A stretch of DNA of 64,000 nt. Origin: an uncultured Lachnospiraceae bacterium. GTDB lineage: Bacteria; Bacillota; Clostridia; Lachnospirales; Lachnospiraceae. The position numbers and the translations under genes are program-made. Position 1 is the first letter of the stretch. The number at the start of each line of letters is the position of its first letter. Location: assembly GCA_910588875.1 (NCBI GenBank), contig CAJURT010000001.1, forward strand, positions 62,001-126,000, given 5' to 3'. Below the pieces are notes generated by a model, which saw nothing but the letters and a program-made list of their open reading frames with translations, ran no database searches and was not told the DNA's origin. Positions 41,417-50,782 of this stretch are shown one piece after another.

Positions 41417-42795
41417 GCCTGCCCCTCCTGGTAATACTGATCCAGAAGCTTGGTGTCGATCCGGTCTAACTCTTCACGCGGCAGCATCCGCAAAAGCTTC
41501 CATCCAATCTTTAATGTCTCGATAATATTCCGGTTATCATGGGGATCCTGCCCCACAAATTGTCTTTCGAATTCACGCCCGAATTCCAGGTATTTTTTGT
41601 CCAAGGGCGACAATTCATCCTCGCCGATTACGGAGGCCAGGGCCCGGGCATCTCCCACCTTGGCATAGCAGGAGAACAGCTGATTCGCCACTGCCTGATG
41701 GTCCGCACGGGTGTAGCCTTCACCGATACCGTCCTTCATCAGCCGGGAAAGGCTGGGAAGCACATTGATCGGGGGATAAATGGACTGGCCATTCAGGCCG
41801 CGGTCCAGCACGATCTGGCCCTCGGTGATGTAACCGGTCAGGTCAGGGATTGGGTGGGTAATGTCGTCGTTTGGCATGGTGAGGATAGGGATCTGGGTCA
41901 CTGAGCCGCTGACACCCCGGACAATGCCTGCCCGCTCGTAGAGTGCGGCCAACTCACTGTAAAGGTATCCCGGGAAGCCTTTACGGGAAGGGATTTCCCC
42001 CTTTGAGGAGGATACTTCACGCATGGCTTCAGCGAATGAGGTCATATCCGTCAGGATTACCAGAATATGCATATTTTTCTCAAAGGCCAGGTATTCTGCC
42101 AGAGTCAATGCCACCTTCGGGGTAATCAGGCGTTCTACCACCGGGTCGTTTGCCAGGTTGATAAACATTGCCACATGGGAGGAGACACCGCTCTCCTCAA
42201 AGGTACGGCGGAAAAATTCTGCCACATCGTGTTTAACGCCCATTGCGGCGAATACAATGGCAAACTCTTCCTGGGAATCGTCGCCTAAAGATGCCTGCTG
42301 GACAATCTGGGCGGCAAGCTGGTCATGGGGCAGTCCATTGCCGGAAAAGATAGGCAGTTTCTGCCCGCGGATCAAAGTCATAAGCCCGTCGATAGCTGAG
42401 ATGCCGGTACGGATGTAGTTCCTGGGGTACTCTCTTGTGACGGGGTTTAGGGGCTGGCCATTGACATCCAGCATTTTATCCGGCACCACATCCCCCAGCC
42501 CATCCACCGGGATGCCGATCCCGTTGAAGGTACGTCCCAGCATTTCTTCTGATACGCCCAGTTCCATGGGATGTCCGGTCAGGCGGGTGTGTACGCCGTG
42601 GAGGGACATCCCTTCTGTCCCTTCAAATACCTGGATCACAGCATGGTCTTCGTCCACTTCGATCACACGGCCAAGCCTCTTTTTTCCGTTATTTGTGGAC
42701 ATTTCCACAATCTCGTCGTAGGCAGCCCCCTGAACGCCTTCCAATACAACCATGGGACCGTTGATGGAACTTAAGCCTAAATATTCAATTGCCAT
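41413..42795 (-). CDS. atpB: V-type ATP synthase subunit B
   Basis: Non-catalytic nucleotide-binding subunit of 460 residues in the A3B3 head. It begins AIEYLGLSSINGPMVVLEGV. GNGLPHDQLAAQIVQQA replaces the Walker A, as usual in B, and SRLMKDGIGEGYTRADH contributes the Arg finger region. The ATG at 42795 follows AAGGAGGGATC; a longer reading to 42816 would run into atpA. Confidence 0.95.
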   Translation of the reverse strand: MAIEYLGLSSINGPMVVLEGVQGAAYDEIVEMSTNNGKKRLGRVIEVDEDHAVIQVFEGTEGMSLHGVHTRLTGHPMELGVSEEMLGRTFNGIGIPVDGLGDVVPDKMLDVNGQPLNPVTREYPRNYIRTGISAIDGLMTLIRGQKLPIFSGNGLPHDQLAAQIVQQASLGDDSQEEFAIVFAAMGVKHDVAEFFRRTFEESGVSSHVAMFINLANDPVVERLITPKVALTLAEYLAFEKNMHILVILTDMTSFAEAMREVSSSKGEIPSRKGFPGYLYSELAALYERAGIVRGVSGSVTQIPILTMPNDDITHPIPDLTGYITEGQIVLDRGLNGQSIYPPINVLPSLSRLMKDGIGEGYTRADHQAVANQLFSCYAKVGDARALASVIGEDELSPLDKKYLEFGREFERQFVGQDPHDNRNIIETLKIGWKLLRMLPREELDRIDTKLLDQYYQEGQA

Positions 42796-42808
42796 TTCAG
42801 ATCCCTCC

Positions 42809-44590
42809 TTATGCATTCCGCTCTATGACACTATCATAGAAGCGGTCAATCTGTTTCCTGTAATCCTCCAGAAGTTCTGGCCGGTCATTCGGCACATCGT
42901 ATTTGATGGCGATCACTTTATCGAAAATGGGGTCTTCCTTCAGTACCGACATCGGCATGCCCATGGAAATCAGGGAACGGGAGCGGCGGTACAGGTACAG
43001 GATAATTTCCATCATTTTAAACTGCTTTTCCATAGGCACACAGGTATCGTCCTTGTGGAATGCGTTTTGTTGGAGGAATCCCACACGGATTACCTTGGCA
43101 ATCTCTAAAATTAGCTTCTGGTCATCCGGCAATACGTCACCGCCGATCAGTTTTACGATCTCCATCAGGCTGCTTTCCTGGGAGAGAAGGGACACGATCT
43201 GGTTGCGGTAATCCACAAATTTACGGTCTACATGTTCAGAGTACCAGGAACCCAGGTCATTTAAGTACTCAGAATAGCTGGTCAGCCAGGAGATAGCCGG
43301 GAAATGCCTGGCATAGGCGAGGCTTTTGTCCAATCCCCAGAAGCAGCGGACGAAACGTTTGGTATTCTGGGTCACCGGCTCTGAAAAGTCGCCCCCCTGG
43401 GGGGAGACAGCCCCGATGATCGTGACGCTTCCGTCTGTTCCGTTTAAATTCTGCATCATGCCTGCCCGCTCGTAAAATGCGGACAGCTTGGAGGCCAGAT
43501 AAGCGGGGAACCCTTCCTCAGCCGGCATTTCCTCCAGGCGTCCGGACAGTTCCCTCAAGGCCTCTGCCCAACGGGAGGTGGAGTCAGCCATGATGGCCAC
43601 ATGGTATCCCATATCCCGGTAATACTCCGCCAGGGTAAGGCCGGAATAAAGGCTGGCTTCACGGGCGGCTACGGGCATGTTGGAGGTGTTGGCGATGAGG
43701 GTGGTGCGGTCCATCAGGGGATTGCCCGTCTTAGGGTCAATCAGTTCGCTGAATTCCTCCAGCACCTGGGTCATCTCATTGCCCCGTTCACCGCAGCCAA
43801 TATAGATGATGATATTGGCATCCGACCATTTGGCGATCTGATGCTGGGTCATGGTCTTTCCGGTACCGAAACCGCCTGGGATGGCGGCCGTCCCTCCTTT
43901 GGCAAGGGGGAAGAGGGTATCCAGGATCCGCTGCCCGGTGACTAAGGGCTGGCTGGCCGGGAAGCGCCTGGCAGTAGGGCGTGCCTGGCGGATCGGCCAT
44001 TTTTGGGTCATGGTCAGCTTCTCTTCCCTGCCGTCTGGCAGCTGCAATGTCAGGAGTGGTTCGCTGATCGTGTATTCCCCGTCAGGAACCACATCAAGGA
44101 CATAGCCCTCCTTATCAGGGGGCACCATAACCTTGTGGAGGATCGCCTGGGTTTCCGGCACTTCTGCAATGATGGTGCCCCCCAGCACCCGGTCCCCTTT
44201 TTTGACCGTCATATGGGTTTTCCATTTTTTGGCGGTGTCCAGGGAATCCACGCTGACCCCCCGGTTGATGTAGGCGCCGCCGGTTTTGGCAATCTCGCTT
44301 AACGGGCGTTCAATGCCGTCAAAAATATTGGTGAGGATCCCCGGCGCCAGGGTCACGGACACCGGCGCCCCGGTACCGCAGACAACCTCGCCGGGCCGGA
44401 TGCCGGTGGTTTCTTCGTATACCTGGATGGTGGTGCGCTCAGAGGTCAGGCCGATCACTTCGCCGACCAGCCGTTCCGGCCCCACATAGACCATCTCATT
44501 CATCATAAACCCTGCATCTTCCTTCAGATAGACGATGGGGCCGTTGATCCCATAGATGATTCCGGTTTTTTCTGTCTTGTTTTCCCTCAT
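42809..44590 (-). CDS. atpA: V-type ATP synthase catalytic subunit A
   Basis: Catalytic subunit of 593 residues, full length for the family including the non-homologous insert (about 110-200). Walker A is GGFGTGKTMTQHQIA near 231; the catalytic Glu is in YIGCGERGNEMTQVLEEF; VAIMADSTSRWAEALRE and SPQGGDFSEPVTQNTKRF are conserved. The P-loop hydrolyses or makes ATP. It overlaps atpE by 4 bp. Confidence 0.96.
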   Translation of the reverse strand: MRENKTEKTGIIYGINGPIVYLKEDAGFMMNEMVYVGPERLVGEVIGLTSERTTIQVYEETTGIRPGEVVCGTGAPVSVTLAPGILTNIFDGIERPLSEIAKTGGAYINRGVSVDSLDTAKKWKTHMTVKKGDRVLGGTIIAEVPETQAILHKVMVPPDKEGYVLDVVPDGEYTISEPLLTLQLPDGREEKLTMTQKWPIRQARPTARRFPASQPLVTGQRILDTLFPLAKGGTAAIPGGFGTGKTMTQHQIAKWSDANIIIYIGCGERGNEMTQVLEEFSELIDPKTGNPLMDRTTLIANTSNMPVAAREASLYSGLTLAEYYRDMGYHVAIMADSTSRWAEALRELSGRLEEMPAEEGFPAYLASKLSAFYERAGMMQNLNGTDGSVTIIGAVSPQGGDFSEPVTQNTKRFVRCFWGLDKSLAYARHFPAISWLTSYSEYLNDLGSWYSEHVDRKFVDYRNQIVSLLSQESSLMEIVKLIGGDVLPDDQKLILEIAKVIRVGFLQQNAFHKDDTCVPMEKQFKMMEIILYLYRRSRSLISMGMPMSVLKEDPIFDKVIAIKYDVPNDRPELLEDYRKQIDRFYDSVIERNA

Positions 44591-45237
44591 CCCTGTACCC
44601 TCCCTTCCGAAGAAGCCTCCATGGTTTTGCTGCCGCTTTTGCCTGCCGCCGTGTGCAGGCTAAAGTGGAATTGCTCCTTTGCTTCCGCCAGCCGTGCCTG
44701 GAAGGAATTGTCAATCAGGATATTGCGGGCGGGGATGAGGGCACGGGTGCCGCCCAAAAAGGAATAATCGCTTTGTTTAAGCGAAGCCCTGGGATGGCAA
44801 AGCGCCAGGCCTTCCAGCTTATCTGCATCCGAGGGATCCAGATAGACCACCACCTCTTCGCCCTTTGCAAAATCGACAGCAGCCGTGATCTGGCCTTCCA
44901 GCAGTTTCTGATATTCCGGTGTTTCCCTATACTCTGCCAGCCGGTTCTGCAGTTCCACAAAAAGCTTATCTTTCAATTCTTCCTGCCTGCGTCCCAAGGC
45001 GCGCTTTTGCTCCAGCTGTGCGGCAGAAAGTTTTTTATTTAGTTCACGCCCGATCTTTTCTGTTTCCTGGCGGACCTGCATCTGAGCCCGGCGCCGGGCG
45101 TCCTGCTTGTGTTCTTCAAAGGACTTCTGGAGGGCAGCCGTGTATTCGTCAAGCATGCGGCTGCTTCTTGCCCGGGCGTCCTCCATACAGGTATCCAGAA
45201 AATGCTTTAATTTCTCCTCTGTTGTCAAAGGGGTCAC
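44587..45237 (-). CDS. atpE: V-type ATP synthase subunit E
   Basis: Peripheral stalk subunit of 216 residues. The N-terminal two thirds are a long charged helix (DEYTAALQKSFEEHKQDARR and QLEQKRALGRRQEELKDKLF). The C-terminal globular domain binds the A3B3 head. Sequence is weakly conserved in this family; the call rests on helix pattern, length and operon position between F and A. Confidence 0.87.
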   Translation of the reverse strand: MTPLTTEEKLKHFLDTCMEDARARSSRMLDEYTAALQKSFEEHKQDARRRAQMQVRQETEKIGRELNKKLSAAQLEQKRALGRRQEELKDKLFVELQNRLAEYRETPEYQKLLEGQITAAVDFAKGEEVVVYLDPSDADKLEGLALCHPRASLKQSDYSFLGGTRALIPARNILIDNSFQARLAEAKEQFHFSLHTAAGKSGSKTMEASSEGRVQG

Positions 45238-45265
45238 CTGCTTTCTTTTTTACATGATAACAGTT

Positions 45266-45574
45266 TTATAGCTTTAATCCGATGGCTTCATTCACATAGG
45301 AAGTGATAAAGTCCGGCTTGCGGCCGGTTCCATGGCGGTCGGGTATCTCCACAAACAAAGGAAGCTTATGGTTTAGTTTCACTTCGTTGATCAAATCGGG
45401 GAATTTTTCCCCGAATTTCTCGGTGAGGAGGACAATTCCGATCTCCTTGTCGGCAAGGACTTTGTCAAGTTCCTGCTGAAGCTCCTGTTTCTCATGGACA
45501 ACCGCGCCTTCAATCCCGGCTAAGCGCATGCCGGTCCAGGTATCGATGTTGTCGCTGATCAGATACATTTTCAT
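45266..45574 (-). CDS. atpF: V-type ATP synthase subunit F
   Basis: Central stalk subunit of 102 residues with a Rossmann-like fold. It begins MKMYLISDNIDTWTGMRLAG, the usual subunit F opening, with IGIVLLTEKFGEKFPDLI in the middle and PLFVEIPD later. Length fits. It binds subunit D in the rotor and regulates hydrolysis. Confidence 0.92.
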   Translation of the reverse strand: MKMYLISDNIDTWTGMRLAGIEGAVVHEKQELQQELDKVLADKEIGIVLLTEKFGEKFPDLINEVKLNHKLPLFVEIPDRHGTGRKPDFITSYVNEAIGLKL

Positions 45575-45578
45575 GGGA

Positions 45579-46013
45579 TTACAGCTTTCCGAGGATCATA
45601 AAGGAAATGATCAGCCCGTACAGGCACACACCTTCGGCAAGGCCGACGAAGATGAGGGATTTACCAAGGATGGATCCGTCTTCACTGATTGCCCCCAATG
45701 CAGCAGAGGCAGCAGCCGACACGGCGATGCCGCCGCCGATACAAGACATGCCGGTGGAAAGTGCGGCAGCCAGGTAGCCCCAGCCGGCGGCGCTGCCAGA
45801 AGATGCGGCTTCGGCAGCCTCGGCAGCAGAAGCGTTGCCGGTGAACATGAGCCCGGCGGCAACCAGGAGGGTGCCTGCGAATAAGAGGGTATTGGCGGCA
45901 AGCGCCGTTTTGTAGCGTTTCCGGGACTTTTCCCCGGCGGCAAAGGCGCCGAAAGGAACGGCGATACTGATCAAAAGAGCGATGGATAATGTGATTTTTG
46001 TTAATAAAGTCAT
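45579..46013 (-). CDS. atpK: V-type ATP synthase membrane rotor subunit K (c-like)
   Basis: Proteolipid of 144 residues with four membrane segments, a double-hairpin c subunit. The ion-binding Glu is seen only in the last segment (GLAEGVCLYGLIISFMIL). The first hairpin has none, as in the double-hairpin K subunits of bacterial V-ATPases. Glycine-rich SCIGGGIAVSAAASAALGAI forms the third helix. Whether Na+ or H+ is moved cannot be told from the motifs I can see. ATG at 46013 follows TAGGAGGATTAG. Confidence 0.92.
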   Translation of the reverse strand: MTLLTKITLSIALLISIAVPFGAFAAGEKSRKRYKTALAANTLLFAGTLLVAAGLMFTGNASAAEAAEAASSGSAAGWGYLAAALSTGMSCIGGGIAVSAAASAALGAISEDGSILGKSLIFVGLAEGVCLYGLIISFMILGKL

Positions 46014-46050
46014 GATTCTAATCCTCCTAGATTGTTTATGATATGATAAT

Positions 46051-47997
46051 TTAAGAATCTGTTCTTCCATAGGGCTTGAATTCACGCCCGGTTCCGCGGT
46101 AAAAGCGGCTGAACAACTCATAATATTCGAGACGCAGCACCTGGATGCCCACGATCAGGCCTTCCATGCCGCAGACAAACAAATTGCCAAGGATGATCAC
46201 CAGCCAGTTTGGTGTCCCGGATTCGATCCCGCCAAGCATCAGCACCACCTCCATCATTGCTGCATGGCTGACGGCAAAGGCACCCACACGGACAAAGGAA
46301 AGGGTATTGGAAAAGTAACTCAGCAGAACCTCAAACAGTTCGAAAAAGCCCTGGACAAAAAACATTCCTTTTTCCTTGGGCATAACCTCGGCCTTTTTTT
46401 CCACAAGTGCTGCCAGAGGCTCTTTAAAGAGGATAACCAGCAGCGGAAGCAGGAACATAACAGCCAATATTGCAGCAGCAGGCAAAGGATGGCCTCCCAT
46501 ATACAAAAATACCATAACGGCCATGGCGGCGTAGAAGACGATCCCGGCTATGCCGTTGGTGTCAAACCATGCCTTTTCCACATCCTGGGAGCGGAGGCTG
46601 TTGACCACATTGAGAACCATGGTCATCAGCACAATCCCCATGCCCAGTGCGATGGCCACCACAAAGACCGTATTGAGGTTGCCGATAAAGGGCAGCTGCA
46701 TCATGGCCTCCTTTGGGTGCAGCCAGAGGGGCTGAAACACATCCTCAAAGCCCAACACACTGCCAAACAGAAGCCCAAAGATTGTGGAAAAGAACCCGCA
46801 GCAGGAAATAATGGCGGCCAGGCTCATTTTCTTAGCCTTGTAGAGGAGGAACCCGCCAAGCAGCAGGCAAAGACCCTGTCCTGCATCCCCGAACATGAAG
46901 CCGAAAAGGAAAGAGTATGTCAGCCCGAGGATCACGGTGGGGTCAATCTCCCCATAGGCAGGCAGCCCATACATCTTGATAAACATTTCAAAAGGCCTGA
47001 AGATACCAGGGTTTTTCAGCTTAGTGGGGGGATTGCTCATAATATTGTTGTGGTCGTCCTCCACAAAGAAGAAGGTCTCAGGATCCTTCTCCAGTTCGGT
47101 CCGGAAGGCAGTGGCATCAGTCTCACTCATCCAGCCGCACAAAATGTAAAAGGTATGGTTCTCATGGCTGGTGCAGGCAGCCAGCCTGCGCACATCAAAG
47201 TTGGTGGAGAAGCGTTTCAGCTTTTGGCTGGCAGCCAGCAGTTCTTCCTTTTGGGATTGGACCTGTGCCATGATTTTTTGGTCAATTTCCTGGATTTGCT
47301 GCTGCACAGCCTGGATTTTGCCGTCCAGCAGCTGGGAAGCCTCCGTGGGCGTGCCTTCATATTCGTCCGGTAAGAAGAACCGCTCGAAATGGAGGGAGGC
47401 CAGGATGGCATCGATTTTGTCAGCCAGCACATCAGGTGCAAAATAAACTACCCATACATATTGTTCGTCGTCCTGGCACCGGTGCATCACTACATCGATG
47501 GTGTCATACACATAATCCATAAACTTTTTGTAATAGTCATGAGGGATACGTCCAAAGCGGAACCTCACATACTTAAACTGCATAATGGAACTGACACTGT
47601 AGTTCAGGTCGCGGAAGGGCTGGATTTGGTTTTTTGATACCTGCAGCTGGTCCAGTTCCTTCTGGAGGCCTGCTTTTTCCGAGCAAAGGGCCTGGATTTC
47701 CTGGTTCAGATCTTCCACAATCCGGGCGGCAGCCTCGATGGAAAGATCCGGGCAGGGACTTGGCTCCCCGGGGAGCGGGATGCTGCCTCCCAAATAATTG
47801 GCAAGCAGTTCTTCCGAGGCCTGCAGCTGCCCCTTGTAGGGGTTATTCTCGGTGAAAGGCTTTAGGTTGGTTACGGTCTTTAATTCGGACAAGGCATTCT
47901 CCAGATGGATTTCATACTTGGAGAGATACTGGTCGACGACCCGGTCAATGTCGCCCTTATGCCCGGTTATGCTTAAGAACTTCATTTTTTCTATCAC
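46051..47997 (-). CDS. atpI: V-type ATP synthase subunit I (a-like)
   Basis: Stator membrane subunit of 648 residues that carries the ion half-channels. The N-terminal half is cytoplasmic with long coiled coils (about 90-130, 225-265). The C-terminal half has about seven to eight segments, with GEIDPTVILGLTYSFLFGFM and FGDAGQGLCLLLGGFLLYKA typical of the family. SFVRVGAFAVSHAAMMEVVL holds the essential Arg. The GTG at 47997 has AGGAGG 8 nt upstream. Confidence 0.94.
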   Translation of the reverse strand: MIEKMKFLSITGHKGDIDRVVDQYLSKYEIHLENALSELKTVTNLKPFTENNPYKGQLQASEELLANYLGGSIPLPGEPSPCPDLSIEAAARIVEDLNQEIQALCSEKAGLQKELDQLQVSKNQIQPFRDLNYSVSSIMQFKYVRFRFGRIPHDYYKKFMDYVYDTIDVVMHRCQDDEQYVWVVYFAPDVLADKIDAILASLHFERFFLPDEYEGTPTEASQLLDGKIQAVQQQIQEIDQKIMAQVQSQKEELLAASQKLKRFSTNFDVRRLAACTSHENHTFYILCGWMSETDATAFRTELEKDPETFFFVEDDHNNIMSNPPTKLKNPGIFRPFEMFIKMYGLPAYGEIDPTVILGLTYSFLFGFMFGDAGQGLCLLLGGFLLYKAKKMSLAAIISCCGFFSTIFGLLFGSVLGFEDVFQPLWLHPKEAMMQLPFIGNLNTVFVVAIALGMGIVLMTMVLNVVNSLRSQDVEKAWFDTNGIAGIVFYAAMAVMVFLYMGGHPLPAAAILAVMFLLPLLVILFKEPLAALVEKKAEVMPKEKGMFFVQGFFELFEVLLSYFSNTLSFVRVGAFAVSHAAMMEVVLMLGGIESGTPNWLVIILGNLFVCGMEGLIVGIQVLRLEYYELFSRFYRGTGREFKPYGRTDS

Positions 47998-48009
47998 GGC
48001 TTATACCTC

Positions 48010-49053
48010 CTATTGTTTTTCTGCCATGGCGACGATCTCCTCCGGGGGCAGGCCATAACGGATGCCCTCAATAGTGGCAATAATCTTACGGATCTCCAGT
48101 TCCTTGGCATATAGGTAGGAGTCCAGCACCGCAATTGTATAGGGGTGCCTGCGCCCGGCATTGCTATAGATCTGGTTGAGTGTCTGGTGATATAGCTTTT
48201 CCAGATCCGGCTGCCGGTTCCACTCGTTTTCCGGGATCCGGCCATAATGGGTGGCTCTCAAAACAGAAAAGAAAGCATCCAGGGAGTCTGCCTCGGCCAT
48301 CTTTCGGATCTGTTCCGCATTCAGCCTGTACCTTACCGGGATCAACAGCCGGTAGATGTCAGCAGCCGGCAGCCGGTAATATTTTTTGGAGCGGTAAATC
48401 CATTGGATATTTAACAGATCCAGGCGGCTTCCGAAACATTGTTTGATGATTTCGCGTTCCTTGCCTCCCAGTACCTGGTCTGTCACCTTCCACATGGTTT
48501 TAAAATAGAGAAGGTCAAGACGGATTTCATAGTCGGACAGGGATAAAGACTTATCTGCCGAGAGGCCCTGAACCAGGCTGTAATAAGAGGAACCTTCCAG
48601 CCCGGCAATAAACTCCTCTGCATTCCCGGCCTGCGCCAGCTTTACCAGGTCAATGGAGGAATGCTGGTCGAAAAAGGCCTGGAAATCCGACAGGTCCATA
48701 GGCTGGTGCATCCCGCCGAGGACATTGTGCAGCACCTGTTTGATAATGGTGATTTCATAATGCATGAAATAGAGATCCAAAAAACGGCGCTGGGAAAGGC
48801 TGGAAAAACGGTATAGGCGGGCAAAATCCTGATATTCCGAGTAGGCAAGCAGATGTTCGATATGGCCGCGGTGAAGCTGGGTATCATCCAGCCCTGAAAA
48901 GACTGCCGTGTAAGCGGGCTGCTGCTTCAGGTAATCAGCGGCGCTTCGCACGTCTTCTAAGGCTGCCATCTCCCGAAACTGCCGGGGGGTGAACAAACGG
49001 CTTTCCATGGCACGGATTTTAGTGGCGATGCCGCTGTATGTCAACAATCCCAT
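48010..49053 (-). CDS. atpC: V-type ATP synthase subunit C (AC39 family)
   Basis: Connector subunit of 347 residues that joins the rotor stalk to the membrane ring. All-helical AC39-type protein, beginning YSGIATKIRAMESRLFT and containing YLYAKELEIRKIIATIEGIR near the C-terminus, the typical ending. It lies between subunits H and I; gaps are only a few bases. Confidence 0.92.
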   Translation of the reverse strand: MGLLTYSGIATKIRAMESRLFTPRQFREMAALEDVRSAADYLKQQPAYTAVFSGLDDTQLHRGHIEHLLAYSEYQDFARLYRFSSLSQRRFLDLYFMHYEITIIKQVLHNVLGGMHQPMDLSDFQAFFDQHSSIDLVKLAQAGNAEEFIAGLEGSSYYSLVQGLSADKSLSLSDYEIRLDLLYFKTMWKVTDQVLGGKEREIIKQCFGSRLDLLNIQWIYRSKKYYRLPAADIYRLLIPVRYRLNAEQIRKMAEADSLDAFFSVLRATHYGRIPENEWNRQPDLEKLYHQTLNQIYSNAGRRHPYTIAVLDSYLYAKELEIRKIIATIEGIRYGLPPEEIVAMAEKQ

Positions 49054-49057
49054 AATC

Positions 49058-49369
49058 TCACTCCTCTGTCAGTGCCCGGAACAGCTGGTCAACATATTGG
49101 CTGTGGAATTGTTCATAATCTTGTTCCATTTTCTGCAATAAACGGTCGGATTCCAGGCGCTGCTCTTCCAGCTTTTGGTCCATTTCAGCTTCCATGCGTT
49201 TTCGGAATTCTTCGATGCCTTGGTTGGTATGCTCCTCCAGATCCTGGTCAAATTCCCTGGTTTGCACCTCCATGTCCTGAGCGAAAGCCTTTTTTGAGGC
49301 ATTTGCACTTTCCATGATGGCGGAGGCGGCATCTTCGATCTCGGAAATCTTTTTGATCACCGTATTCAT
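49058..49369 (-). CDS. V-type ATP synthase subunit H/G-like peripheral stalk protein
   Basis: Protein of 103 residues, almost one continuous charged helix (MEVQTREFDQDLEEHTNQGI, EMDQKLEEQRLESDRLLQKM). This fits the stalk subunit called H in archaeal-type and G in eukaryotic enzymes, which pairs with subunit E. First gene of the operon. ATG preceded by AAGGAGGTTCACT. Identity rests on helix character and operon place. Confidence 0.8.
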   Translation of the reverse strand: MNTVIKKISEIEDAASAIMESANASKKAFAQDMEVQTREFDQDLEEHTNQGIEEFRKRMEAEMDQKLEEQRLESDRLLQKMEQDYEQFHSQYVDQLFRALTEE

Positions 49370-49409
49370 AGTGAACCTCCTTATGTGGTGTATTTATATA
49401 GTAGAAGAA

Positions 49410-49463
49410 CCATGCCCTCAGTGGACAAGAAGACGCACGCCCCCTTGTCCACTGAGGGCATGG
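49410..49463. repeat. 20-bp perfect inverted repeat in the V-ATPase leader
   Basis: Arms 49410-49429 and 49444-49463 are perfect reverse complements, with a 14-nt loop. The arm contains CATGCCCTCAGTGG. It lies 41 bp before the first V-ATPase gene, between that gene and a weak promoter-like region. Only T-poor sequence follows it on the minus strand, so it is not a standard terminator. It could be an attenuator, a protein-binding site or a small dispersed repeat. Confidence 0.75.
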
Positions 49464-49592
49464 CTTGCATTAGCAAAATTGGTTCTTTAACATCATACTC
49501 TTTTTTGGAGAAAATTCCATAGTGAAAATCGTTAAAAAATGAAAAAAAACCAAAAAGTTTTGGTGATTGTGTGAAAAAGCCGGGAAAGCAGA

Positions 49593-49633
49593 CAGGAAAG
49601 AAAGGGAACGCCCGCCAAAAGGCGCGGCGTCCC
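49593..49633 (-). terminator. probable terminator of the SH3 protein gene
   Basis: On the minus strand GGGACGCCGCGCC and GGCGGGCGTTCCC pair with one bulge around a TTTT loop, followed by a T-rich TTTCTTTCC. It starts 11 nt past the stop codon. Confidence 0.6.
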
Positions 49634-49643
49634 TTAAGGATGG

Positions 49644-50510
49644 TCACTGGGTTGTCAGGTATTGGCTGGCCACATAGGCTTCCTGCCCGTCATAAAGAAT
49701 GACTGCCCACTCGTCGTTTTCACTGCGCACATACTCCACGGTGACGCCGGCATTCAGCTTCCCTAAGCGGTCGCCATCCGTGCTGGGAGCAGAACGGACA
49801 TTCAGGACATCCGTGGTCCGGTAAACAGGCCGGGAAACCTCTGAACTGGGTTCCGTTACCGGTTCGGTAGGCGGCTCGGTGGGGCTGACCGTGGTCCCCA
49901 CAGTTGCTTCTGTGGAAACAGAGGCACTGGAGGATTCGCTTTCCTCTGTCTTTGGTTTAATCATCCTGACCACGAAAACCACAAGAGCGATACAGATGAC
50001 GGGGATCAGAAGCTTCATTAAATCATAAGGCGAGAAACGGCGGCGCCTTCTCTTCTGGTAACGCCTGCGTCCATTGCGCGAGGAGCGGGAAACCGGCTGG
50101 CGGGAGGAAGAGGGGCGCGGGGAGTTCCGTGAGGAACCCCGTCTCCTGTTTAAGTAGTCATTTGAAAAAGTGGCAATCTCCTGGGAGAGAAGGTGGAAGG
50201 CTAAGTTGGCATTGGATGCCGAGTTATCTCCCTCATGGGCGGCCTTATTCCCCATCATGCGGATCTTGTGGTAGCGGTCGCAGCTGGTTTTGGTGATCTG
50301 GCGGTTCTGATAAAGGGCGTCGATCATATCTTTTAAGTCATTATCATCCATGGAGCCTGTCTGGCCAATCAAGGTCCGCACCATAAATTCCACCGTCTGG
50401 CGGGCTTTGACCATGGCGGAATTGTAATCTTTTTGACGGATCAGGCGCTCCGTGTTCCTTACGCCTGACTGGATCCGTTCCCAACTGTTATTTGTATTGC
50501 TGCCTGCCAT
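49644..50510 (-). CDS. DUF4145-like and SH3-type membrane protein
   Basis: Protein of 288 residues. The N-terminal helical domain (about 5-110: ERLIRQKDYNSAMVKARQTV and IRMMGNKAAHEGDNSAS) resembles DUF4145/HEPN-like domains. A very basic linker (SSRNGRRRYQKRRRRRF) leads to one membrane segment (LLIPVICIALVVFVVRM). Outside is a Ser/Thr/Pro-rich spacer and an SH3b domain (VLNVRSAPSTDGDRLGKLNA, EWAVILYDGQEAYVAS) that may bind cell wall. It would link the cytoplasm to the wall. ATG at 50510 follows AGAGGAGG. Confidence 0.78.
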   Translation of the reverse strand: MAGSNTNNSWERIQSGVRNTERLIRQKDYNSAMVKARQTVEFMVRTLIGQTGSMDDNDLKDMIDALYQNRQITKTSCDRYHKIRMMGNKAAHEGDNSASNANLAFHLLSQEIATFSNDYLNRRRGSSRNSPRPSSSRQPVSRSSRNGRRRYQKRRRRRFSPYDLMKLLIPVICIALVVFVVRMIKPKTEESESSSASVSTEATVGTTVSPTEPPTEPVTEPSSEVSRPVYRTTDVLNVRSAPSTDGDRLGKLNAGVTVEYVRSENDEWAVILYDGQEAYVASQYLTTQ

Positions 50511-50710
50511 CGTTGTCCTCCTCTGTGTTTTGATAAAACCCATACAAACCAATGATAGGGGTTTGGCGGGGGTATTGTCGAAATGTGTAAAAAATCAGGA
50601 ATTCTTAAAATAATTATACAACATATCCTGAAATTATGCACGGGAAAAATAAAGTTATTTTAAGATATTTGAGAGAGGCGGCTTACCGGTTGAAATACCC
50701 CATAGCAGTC

Positions 50711-50739
50711 TTGCAAAGCAGCCCAAGGTCTGATAGAAT
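50711..50739 (+). promoter_or_regulatory. sigma-A promoter of trmB
   Basis: TTGCAA at 50711-50716, 17-bp spacer, TAGAAT at 50734-50739. It supports the internal start at 50783 rather than a longer protein from 50636. Confidence 0.7.
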
Positions 50740-50782
50740 AGAAAAGCAGGAACTACATTGGGAAGGACAGGAGGTCAAAGAG

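Noticed and set aside
40781..41434. Open frame opposite V-ATPase subunit D
   Set aside because: Shadow of a clearly identified subunit; no independent start signals.
46264..47373. Open frame of 369 codons on the plus strand opposite V-ATPase subunit I
   Set aside because: It mirrors the codon pattern of the real minus-strand gene, has no ribosome binding site and no recognisable domain.
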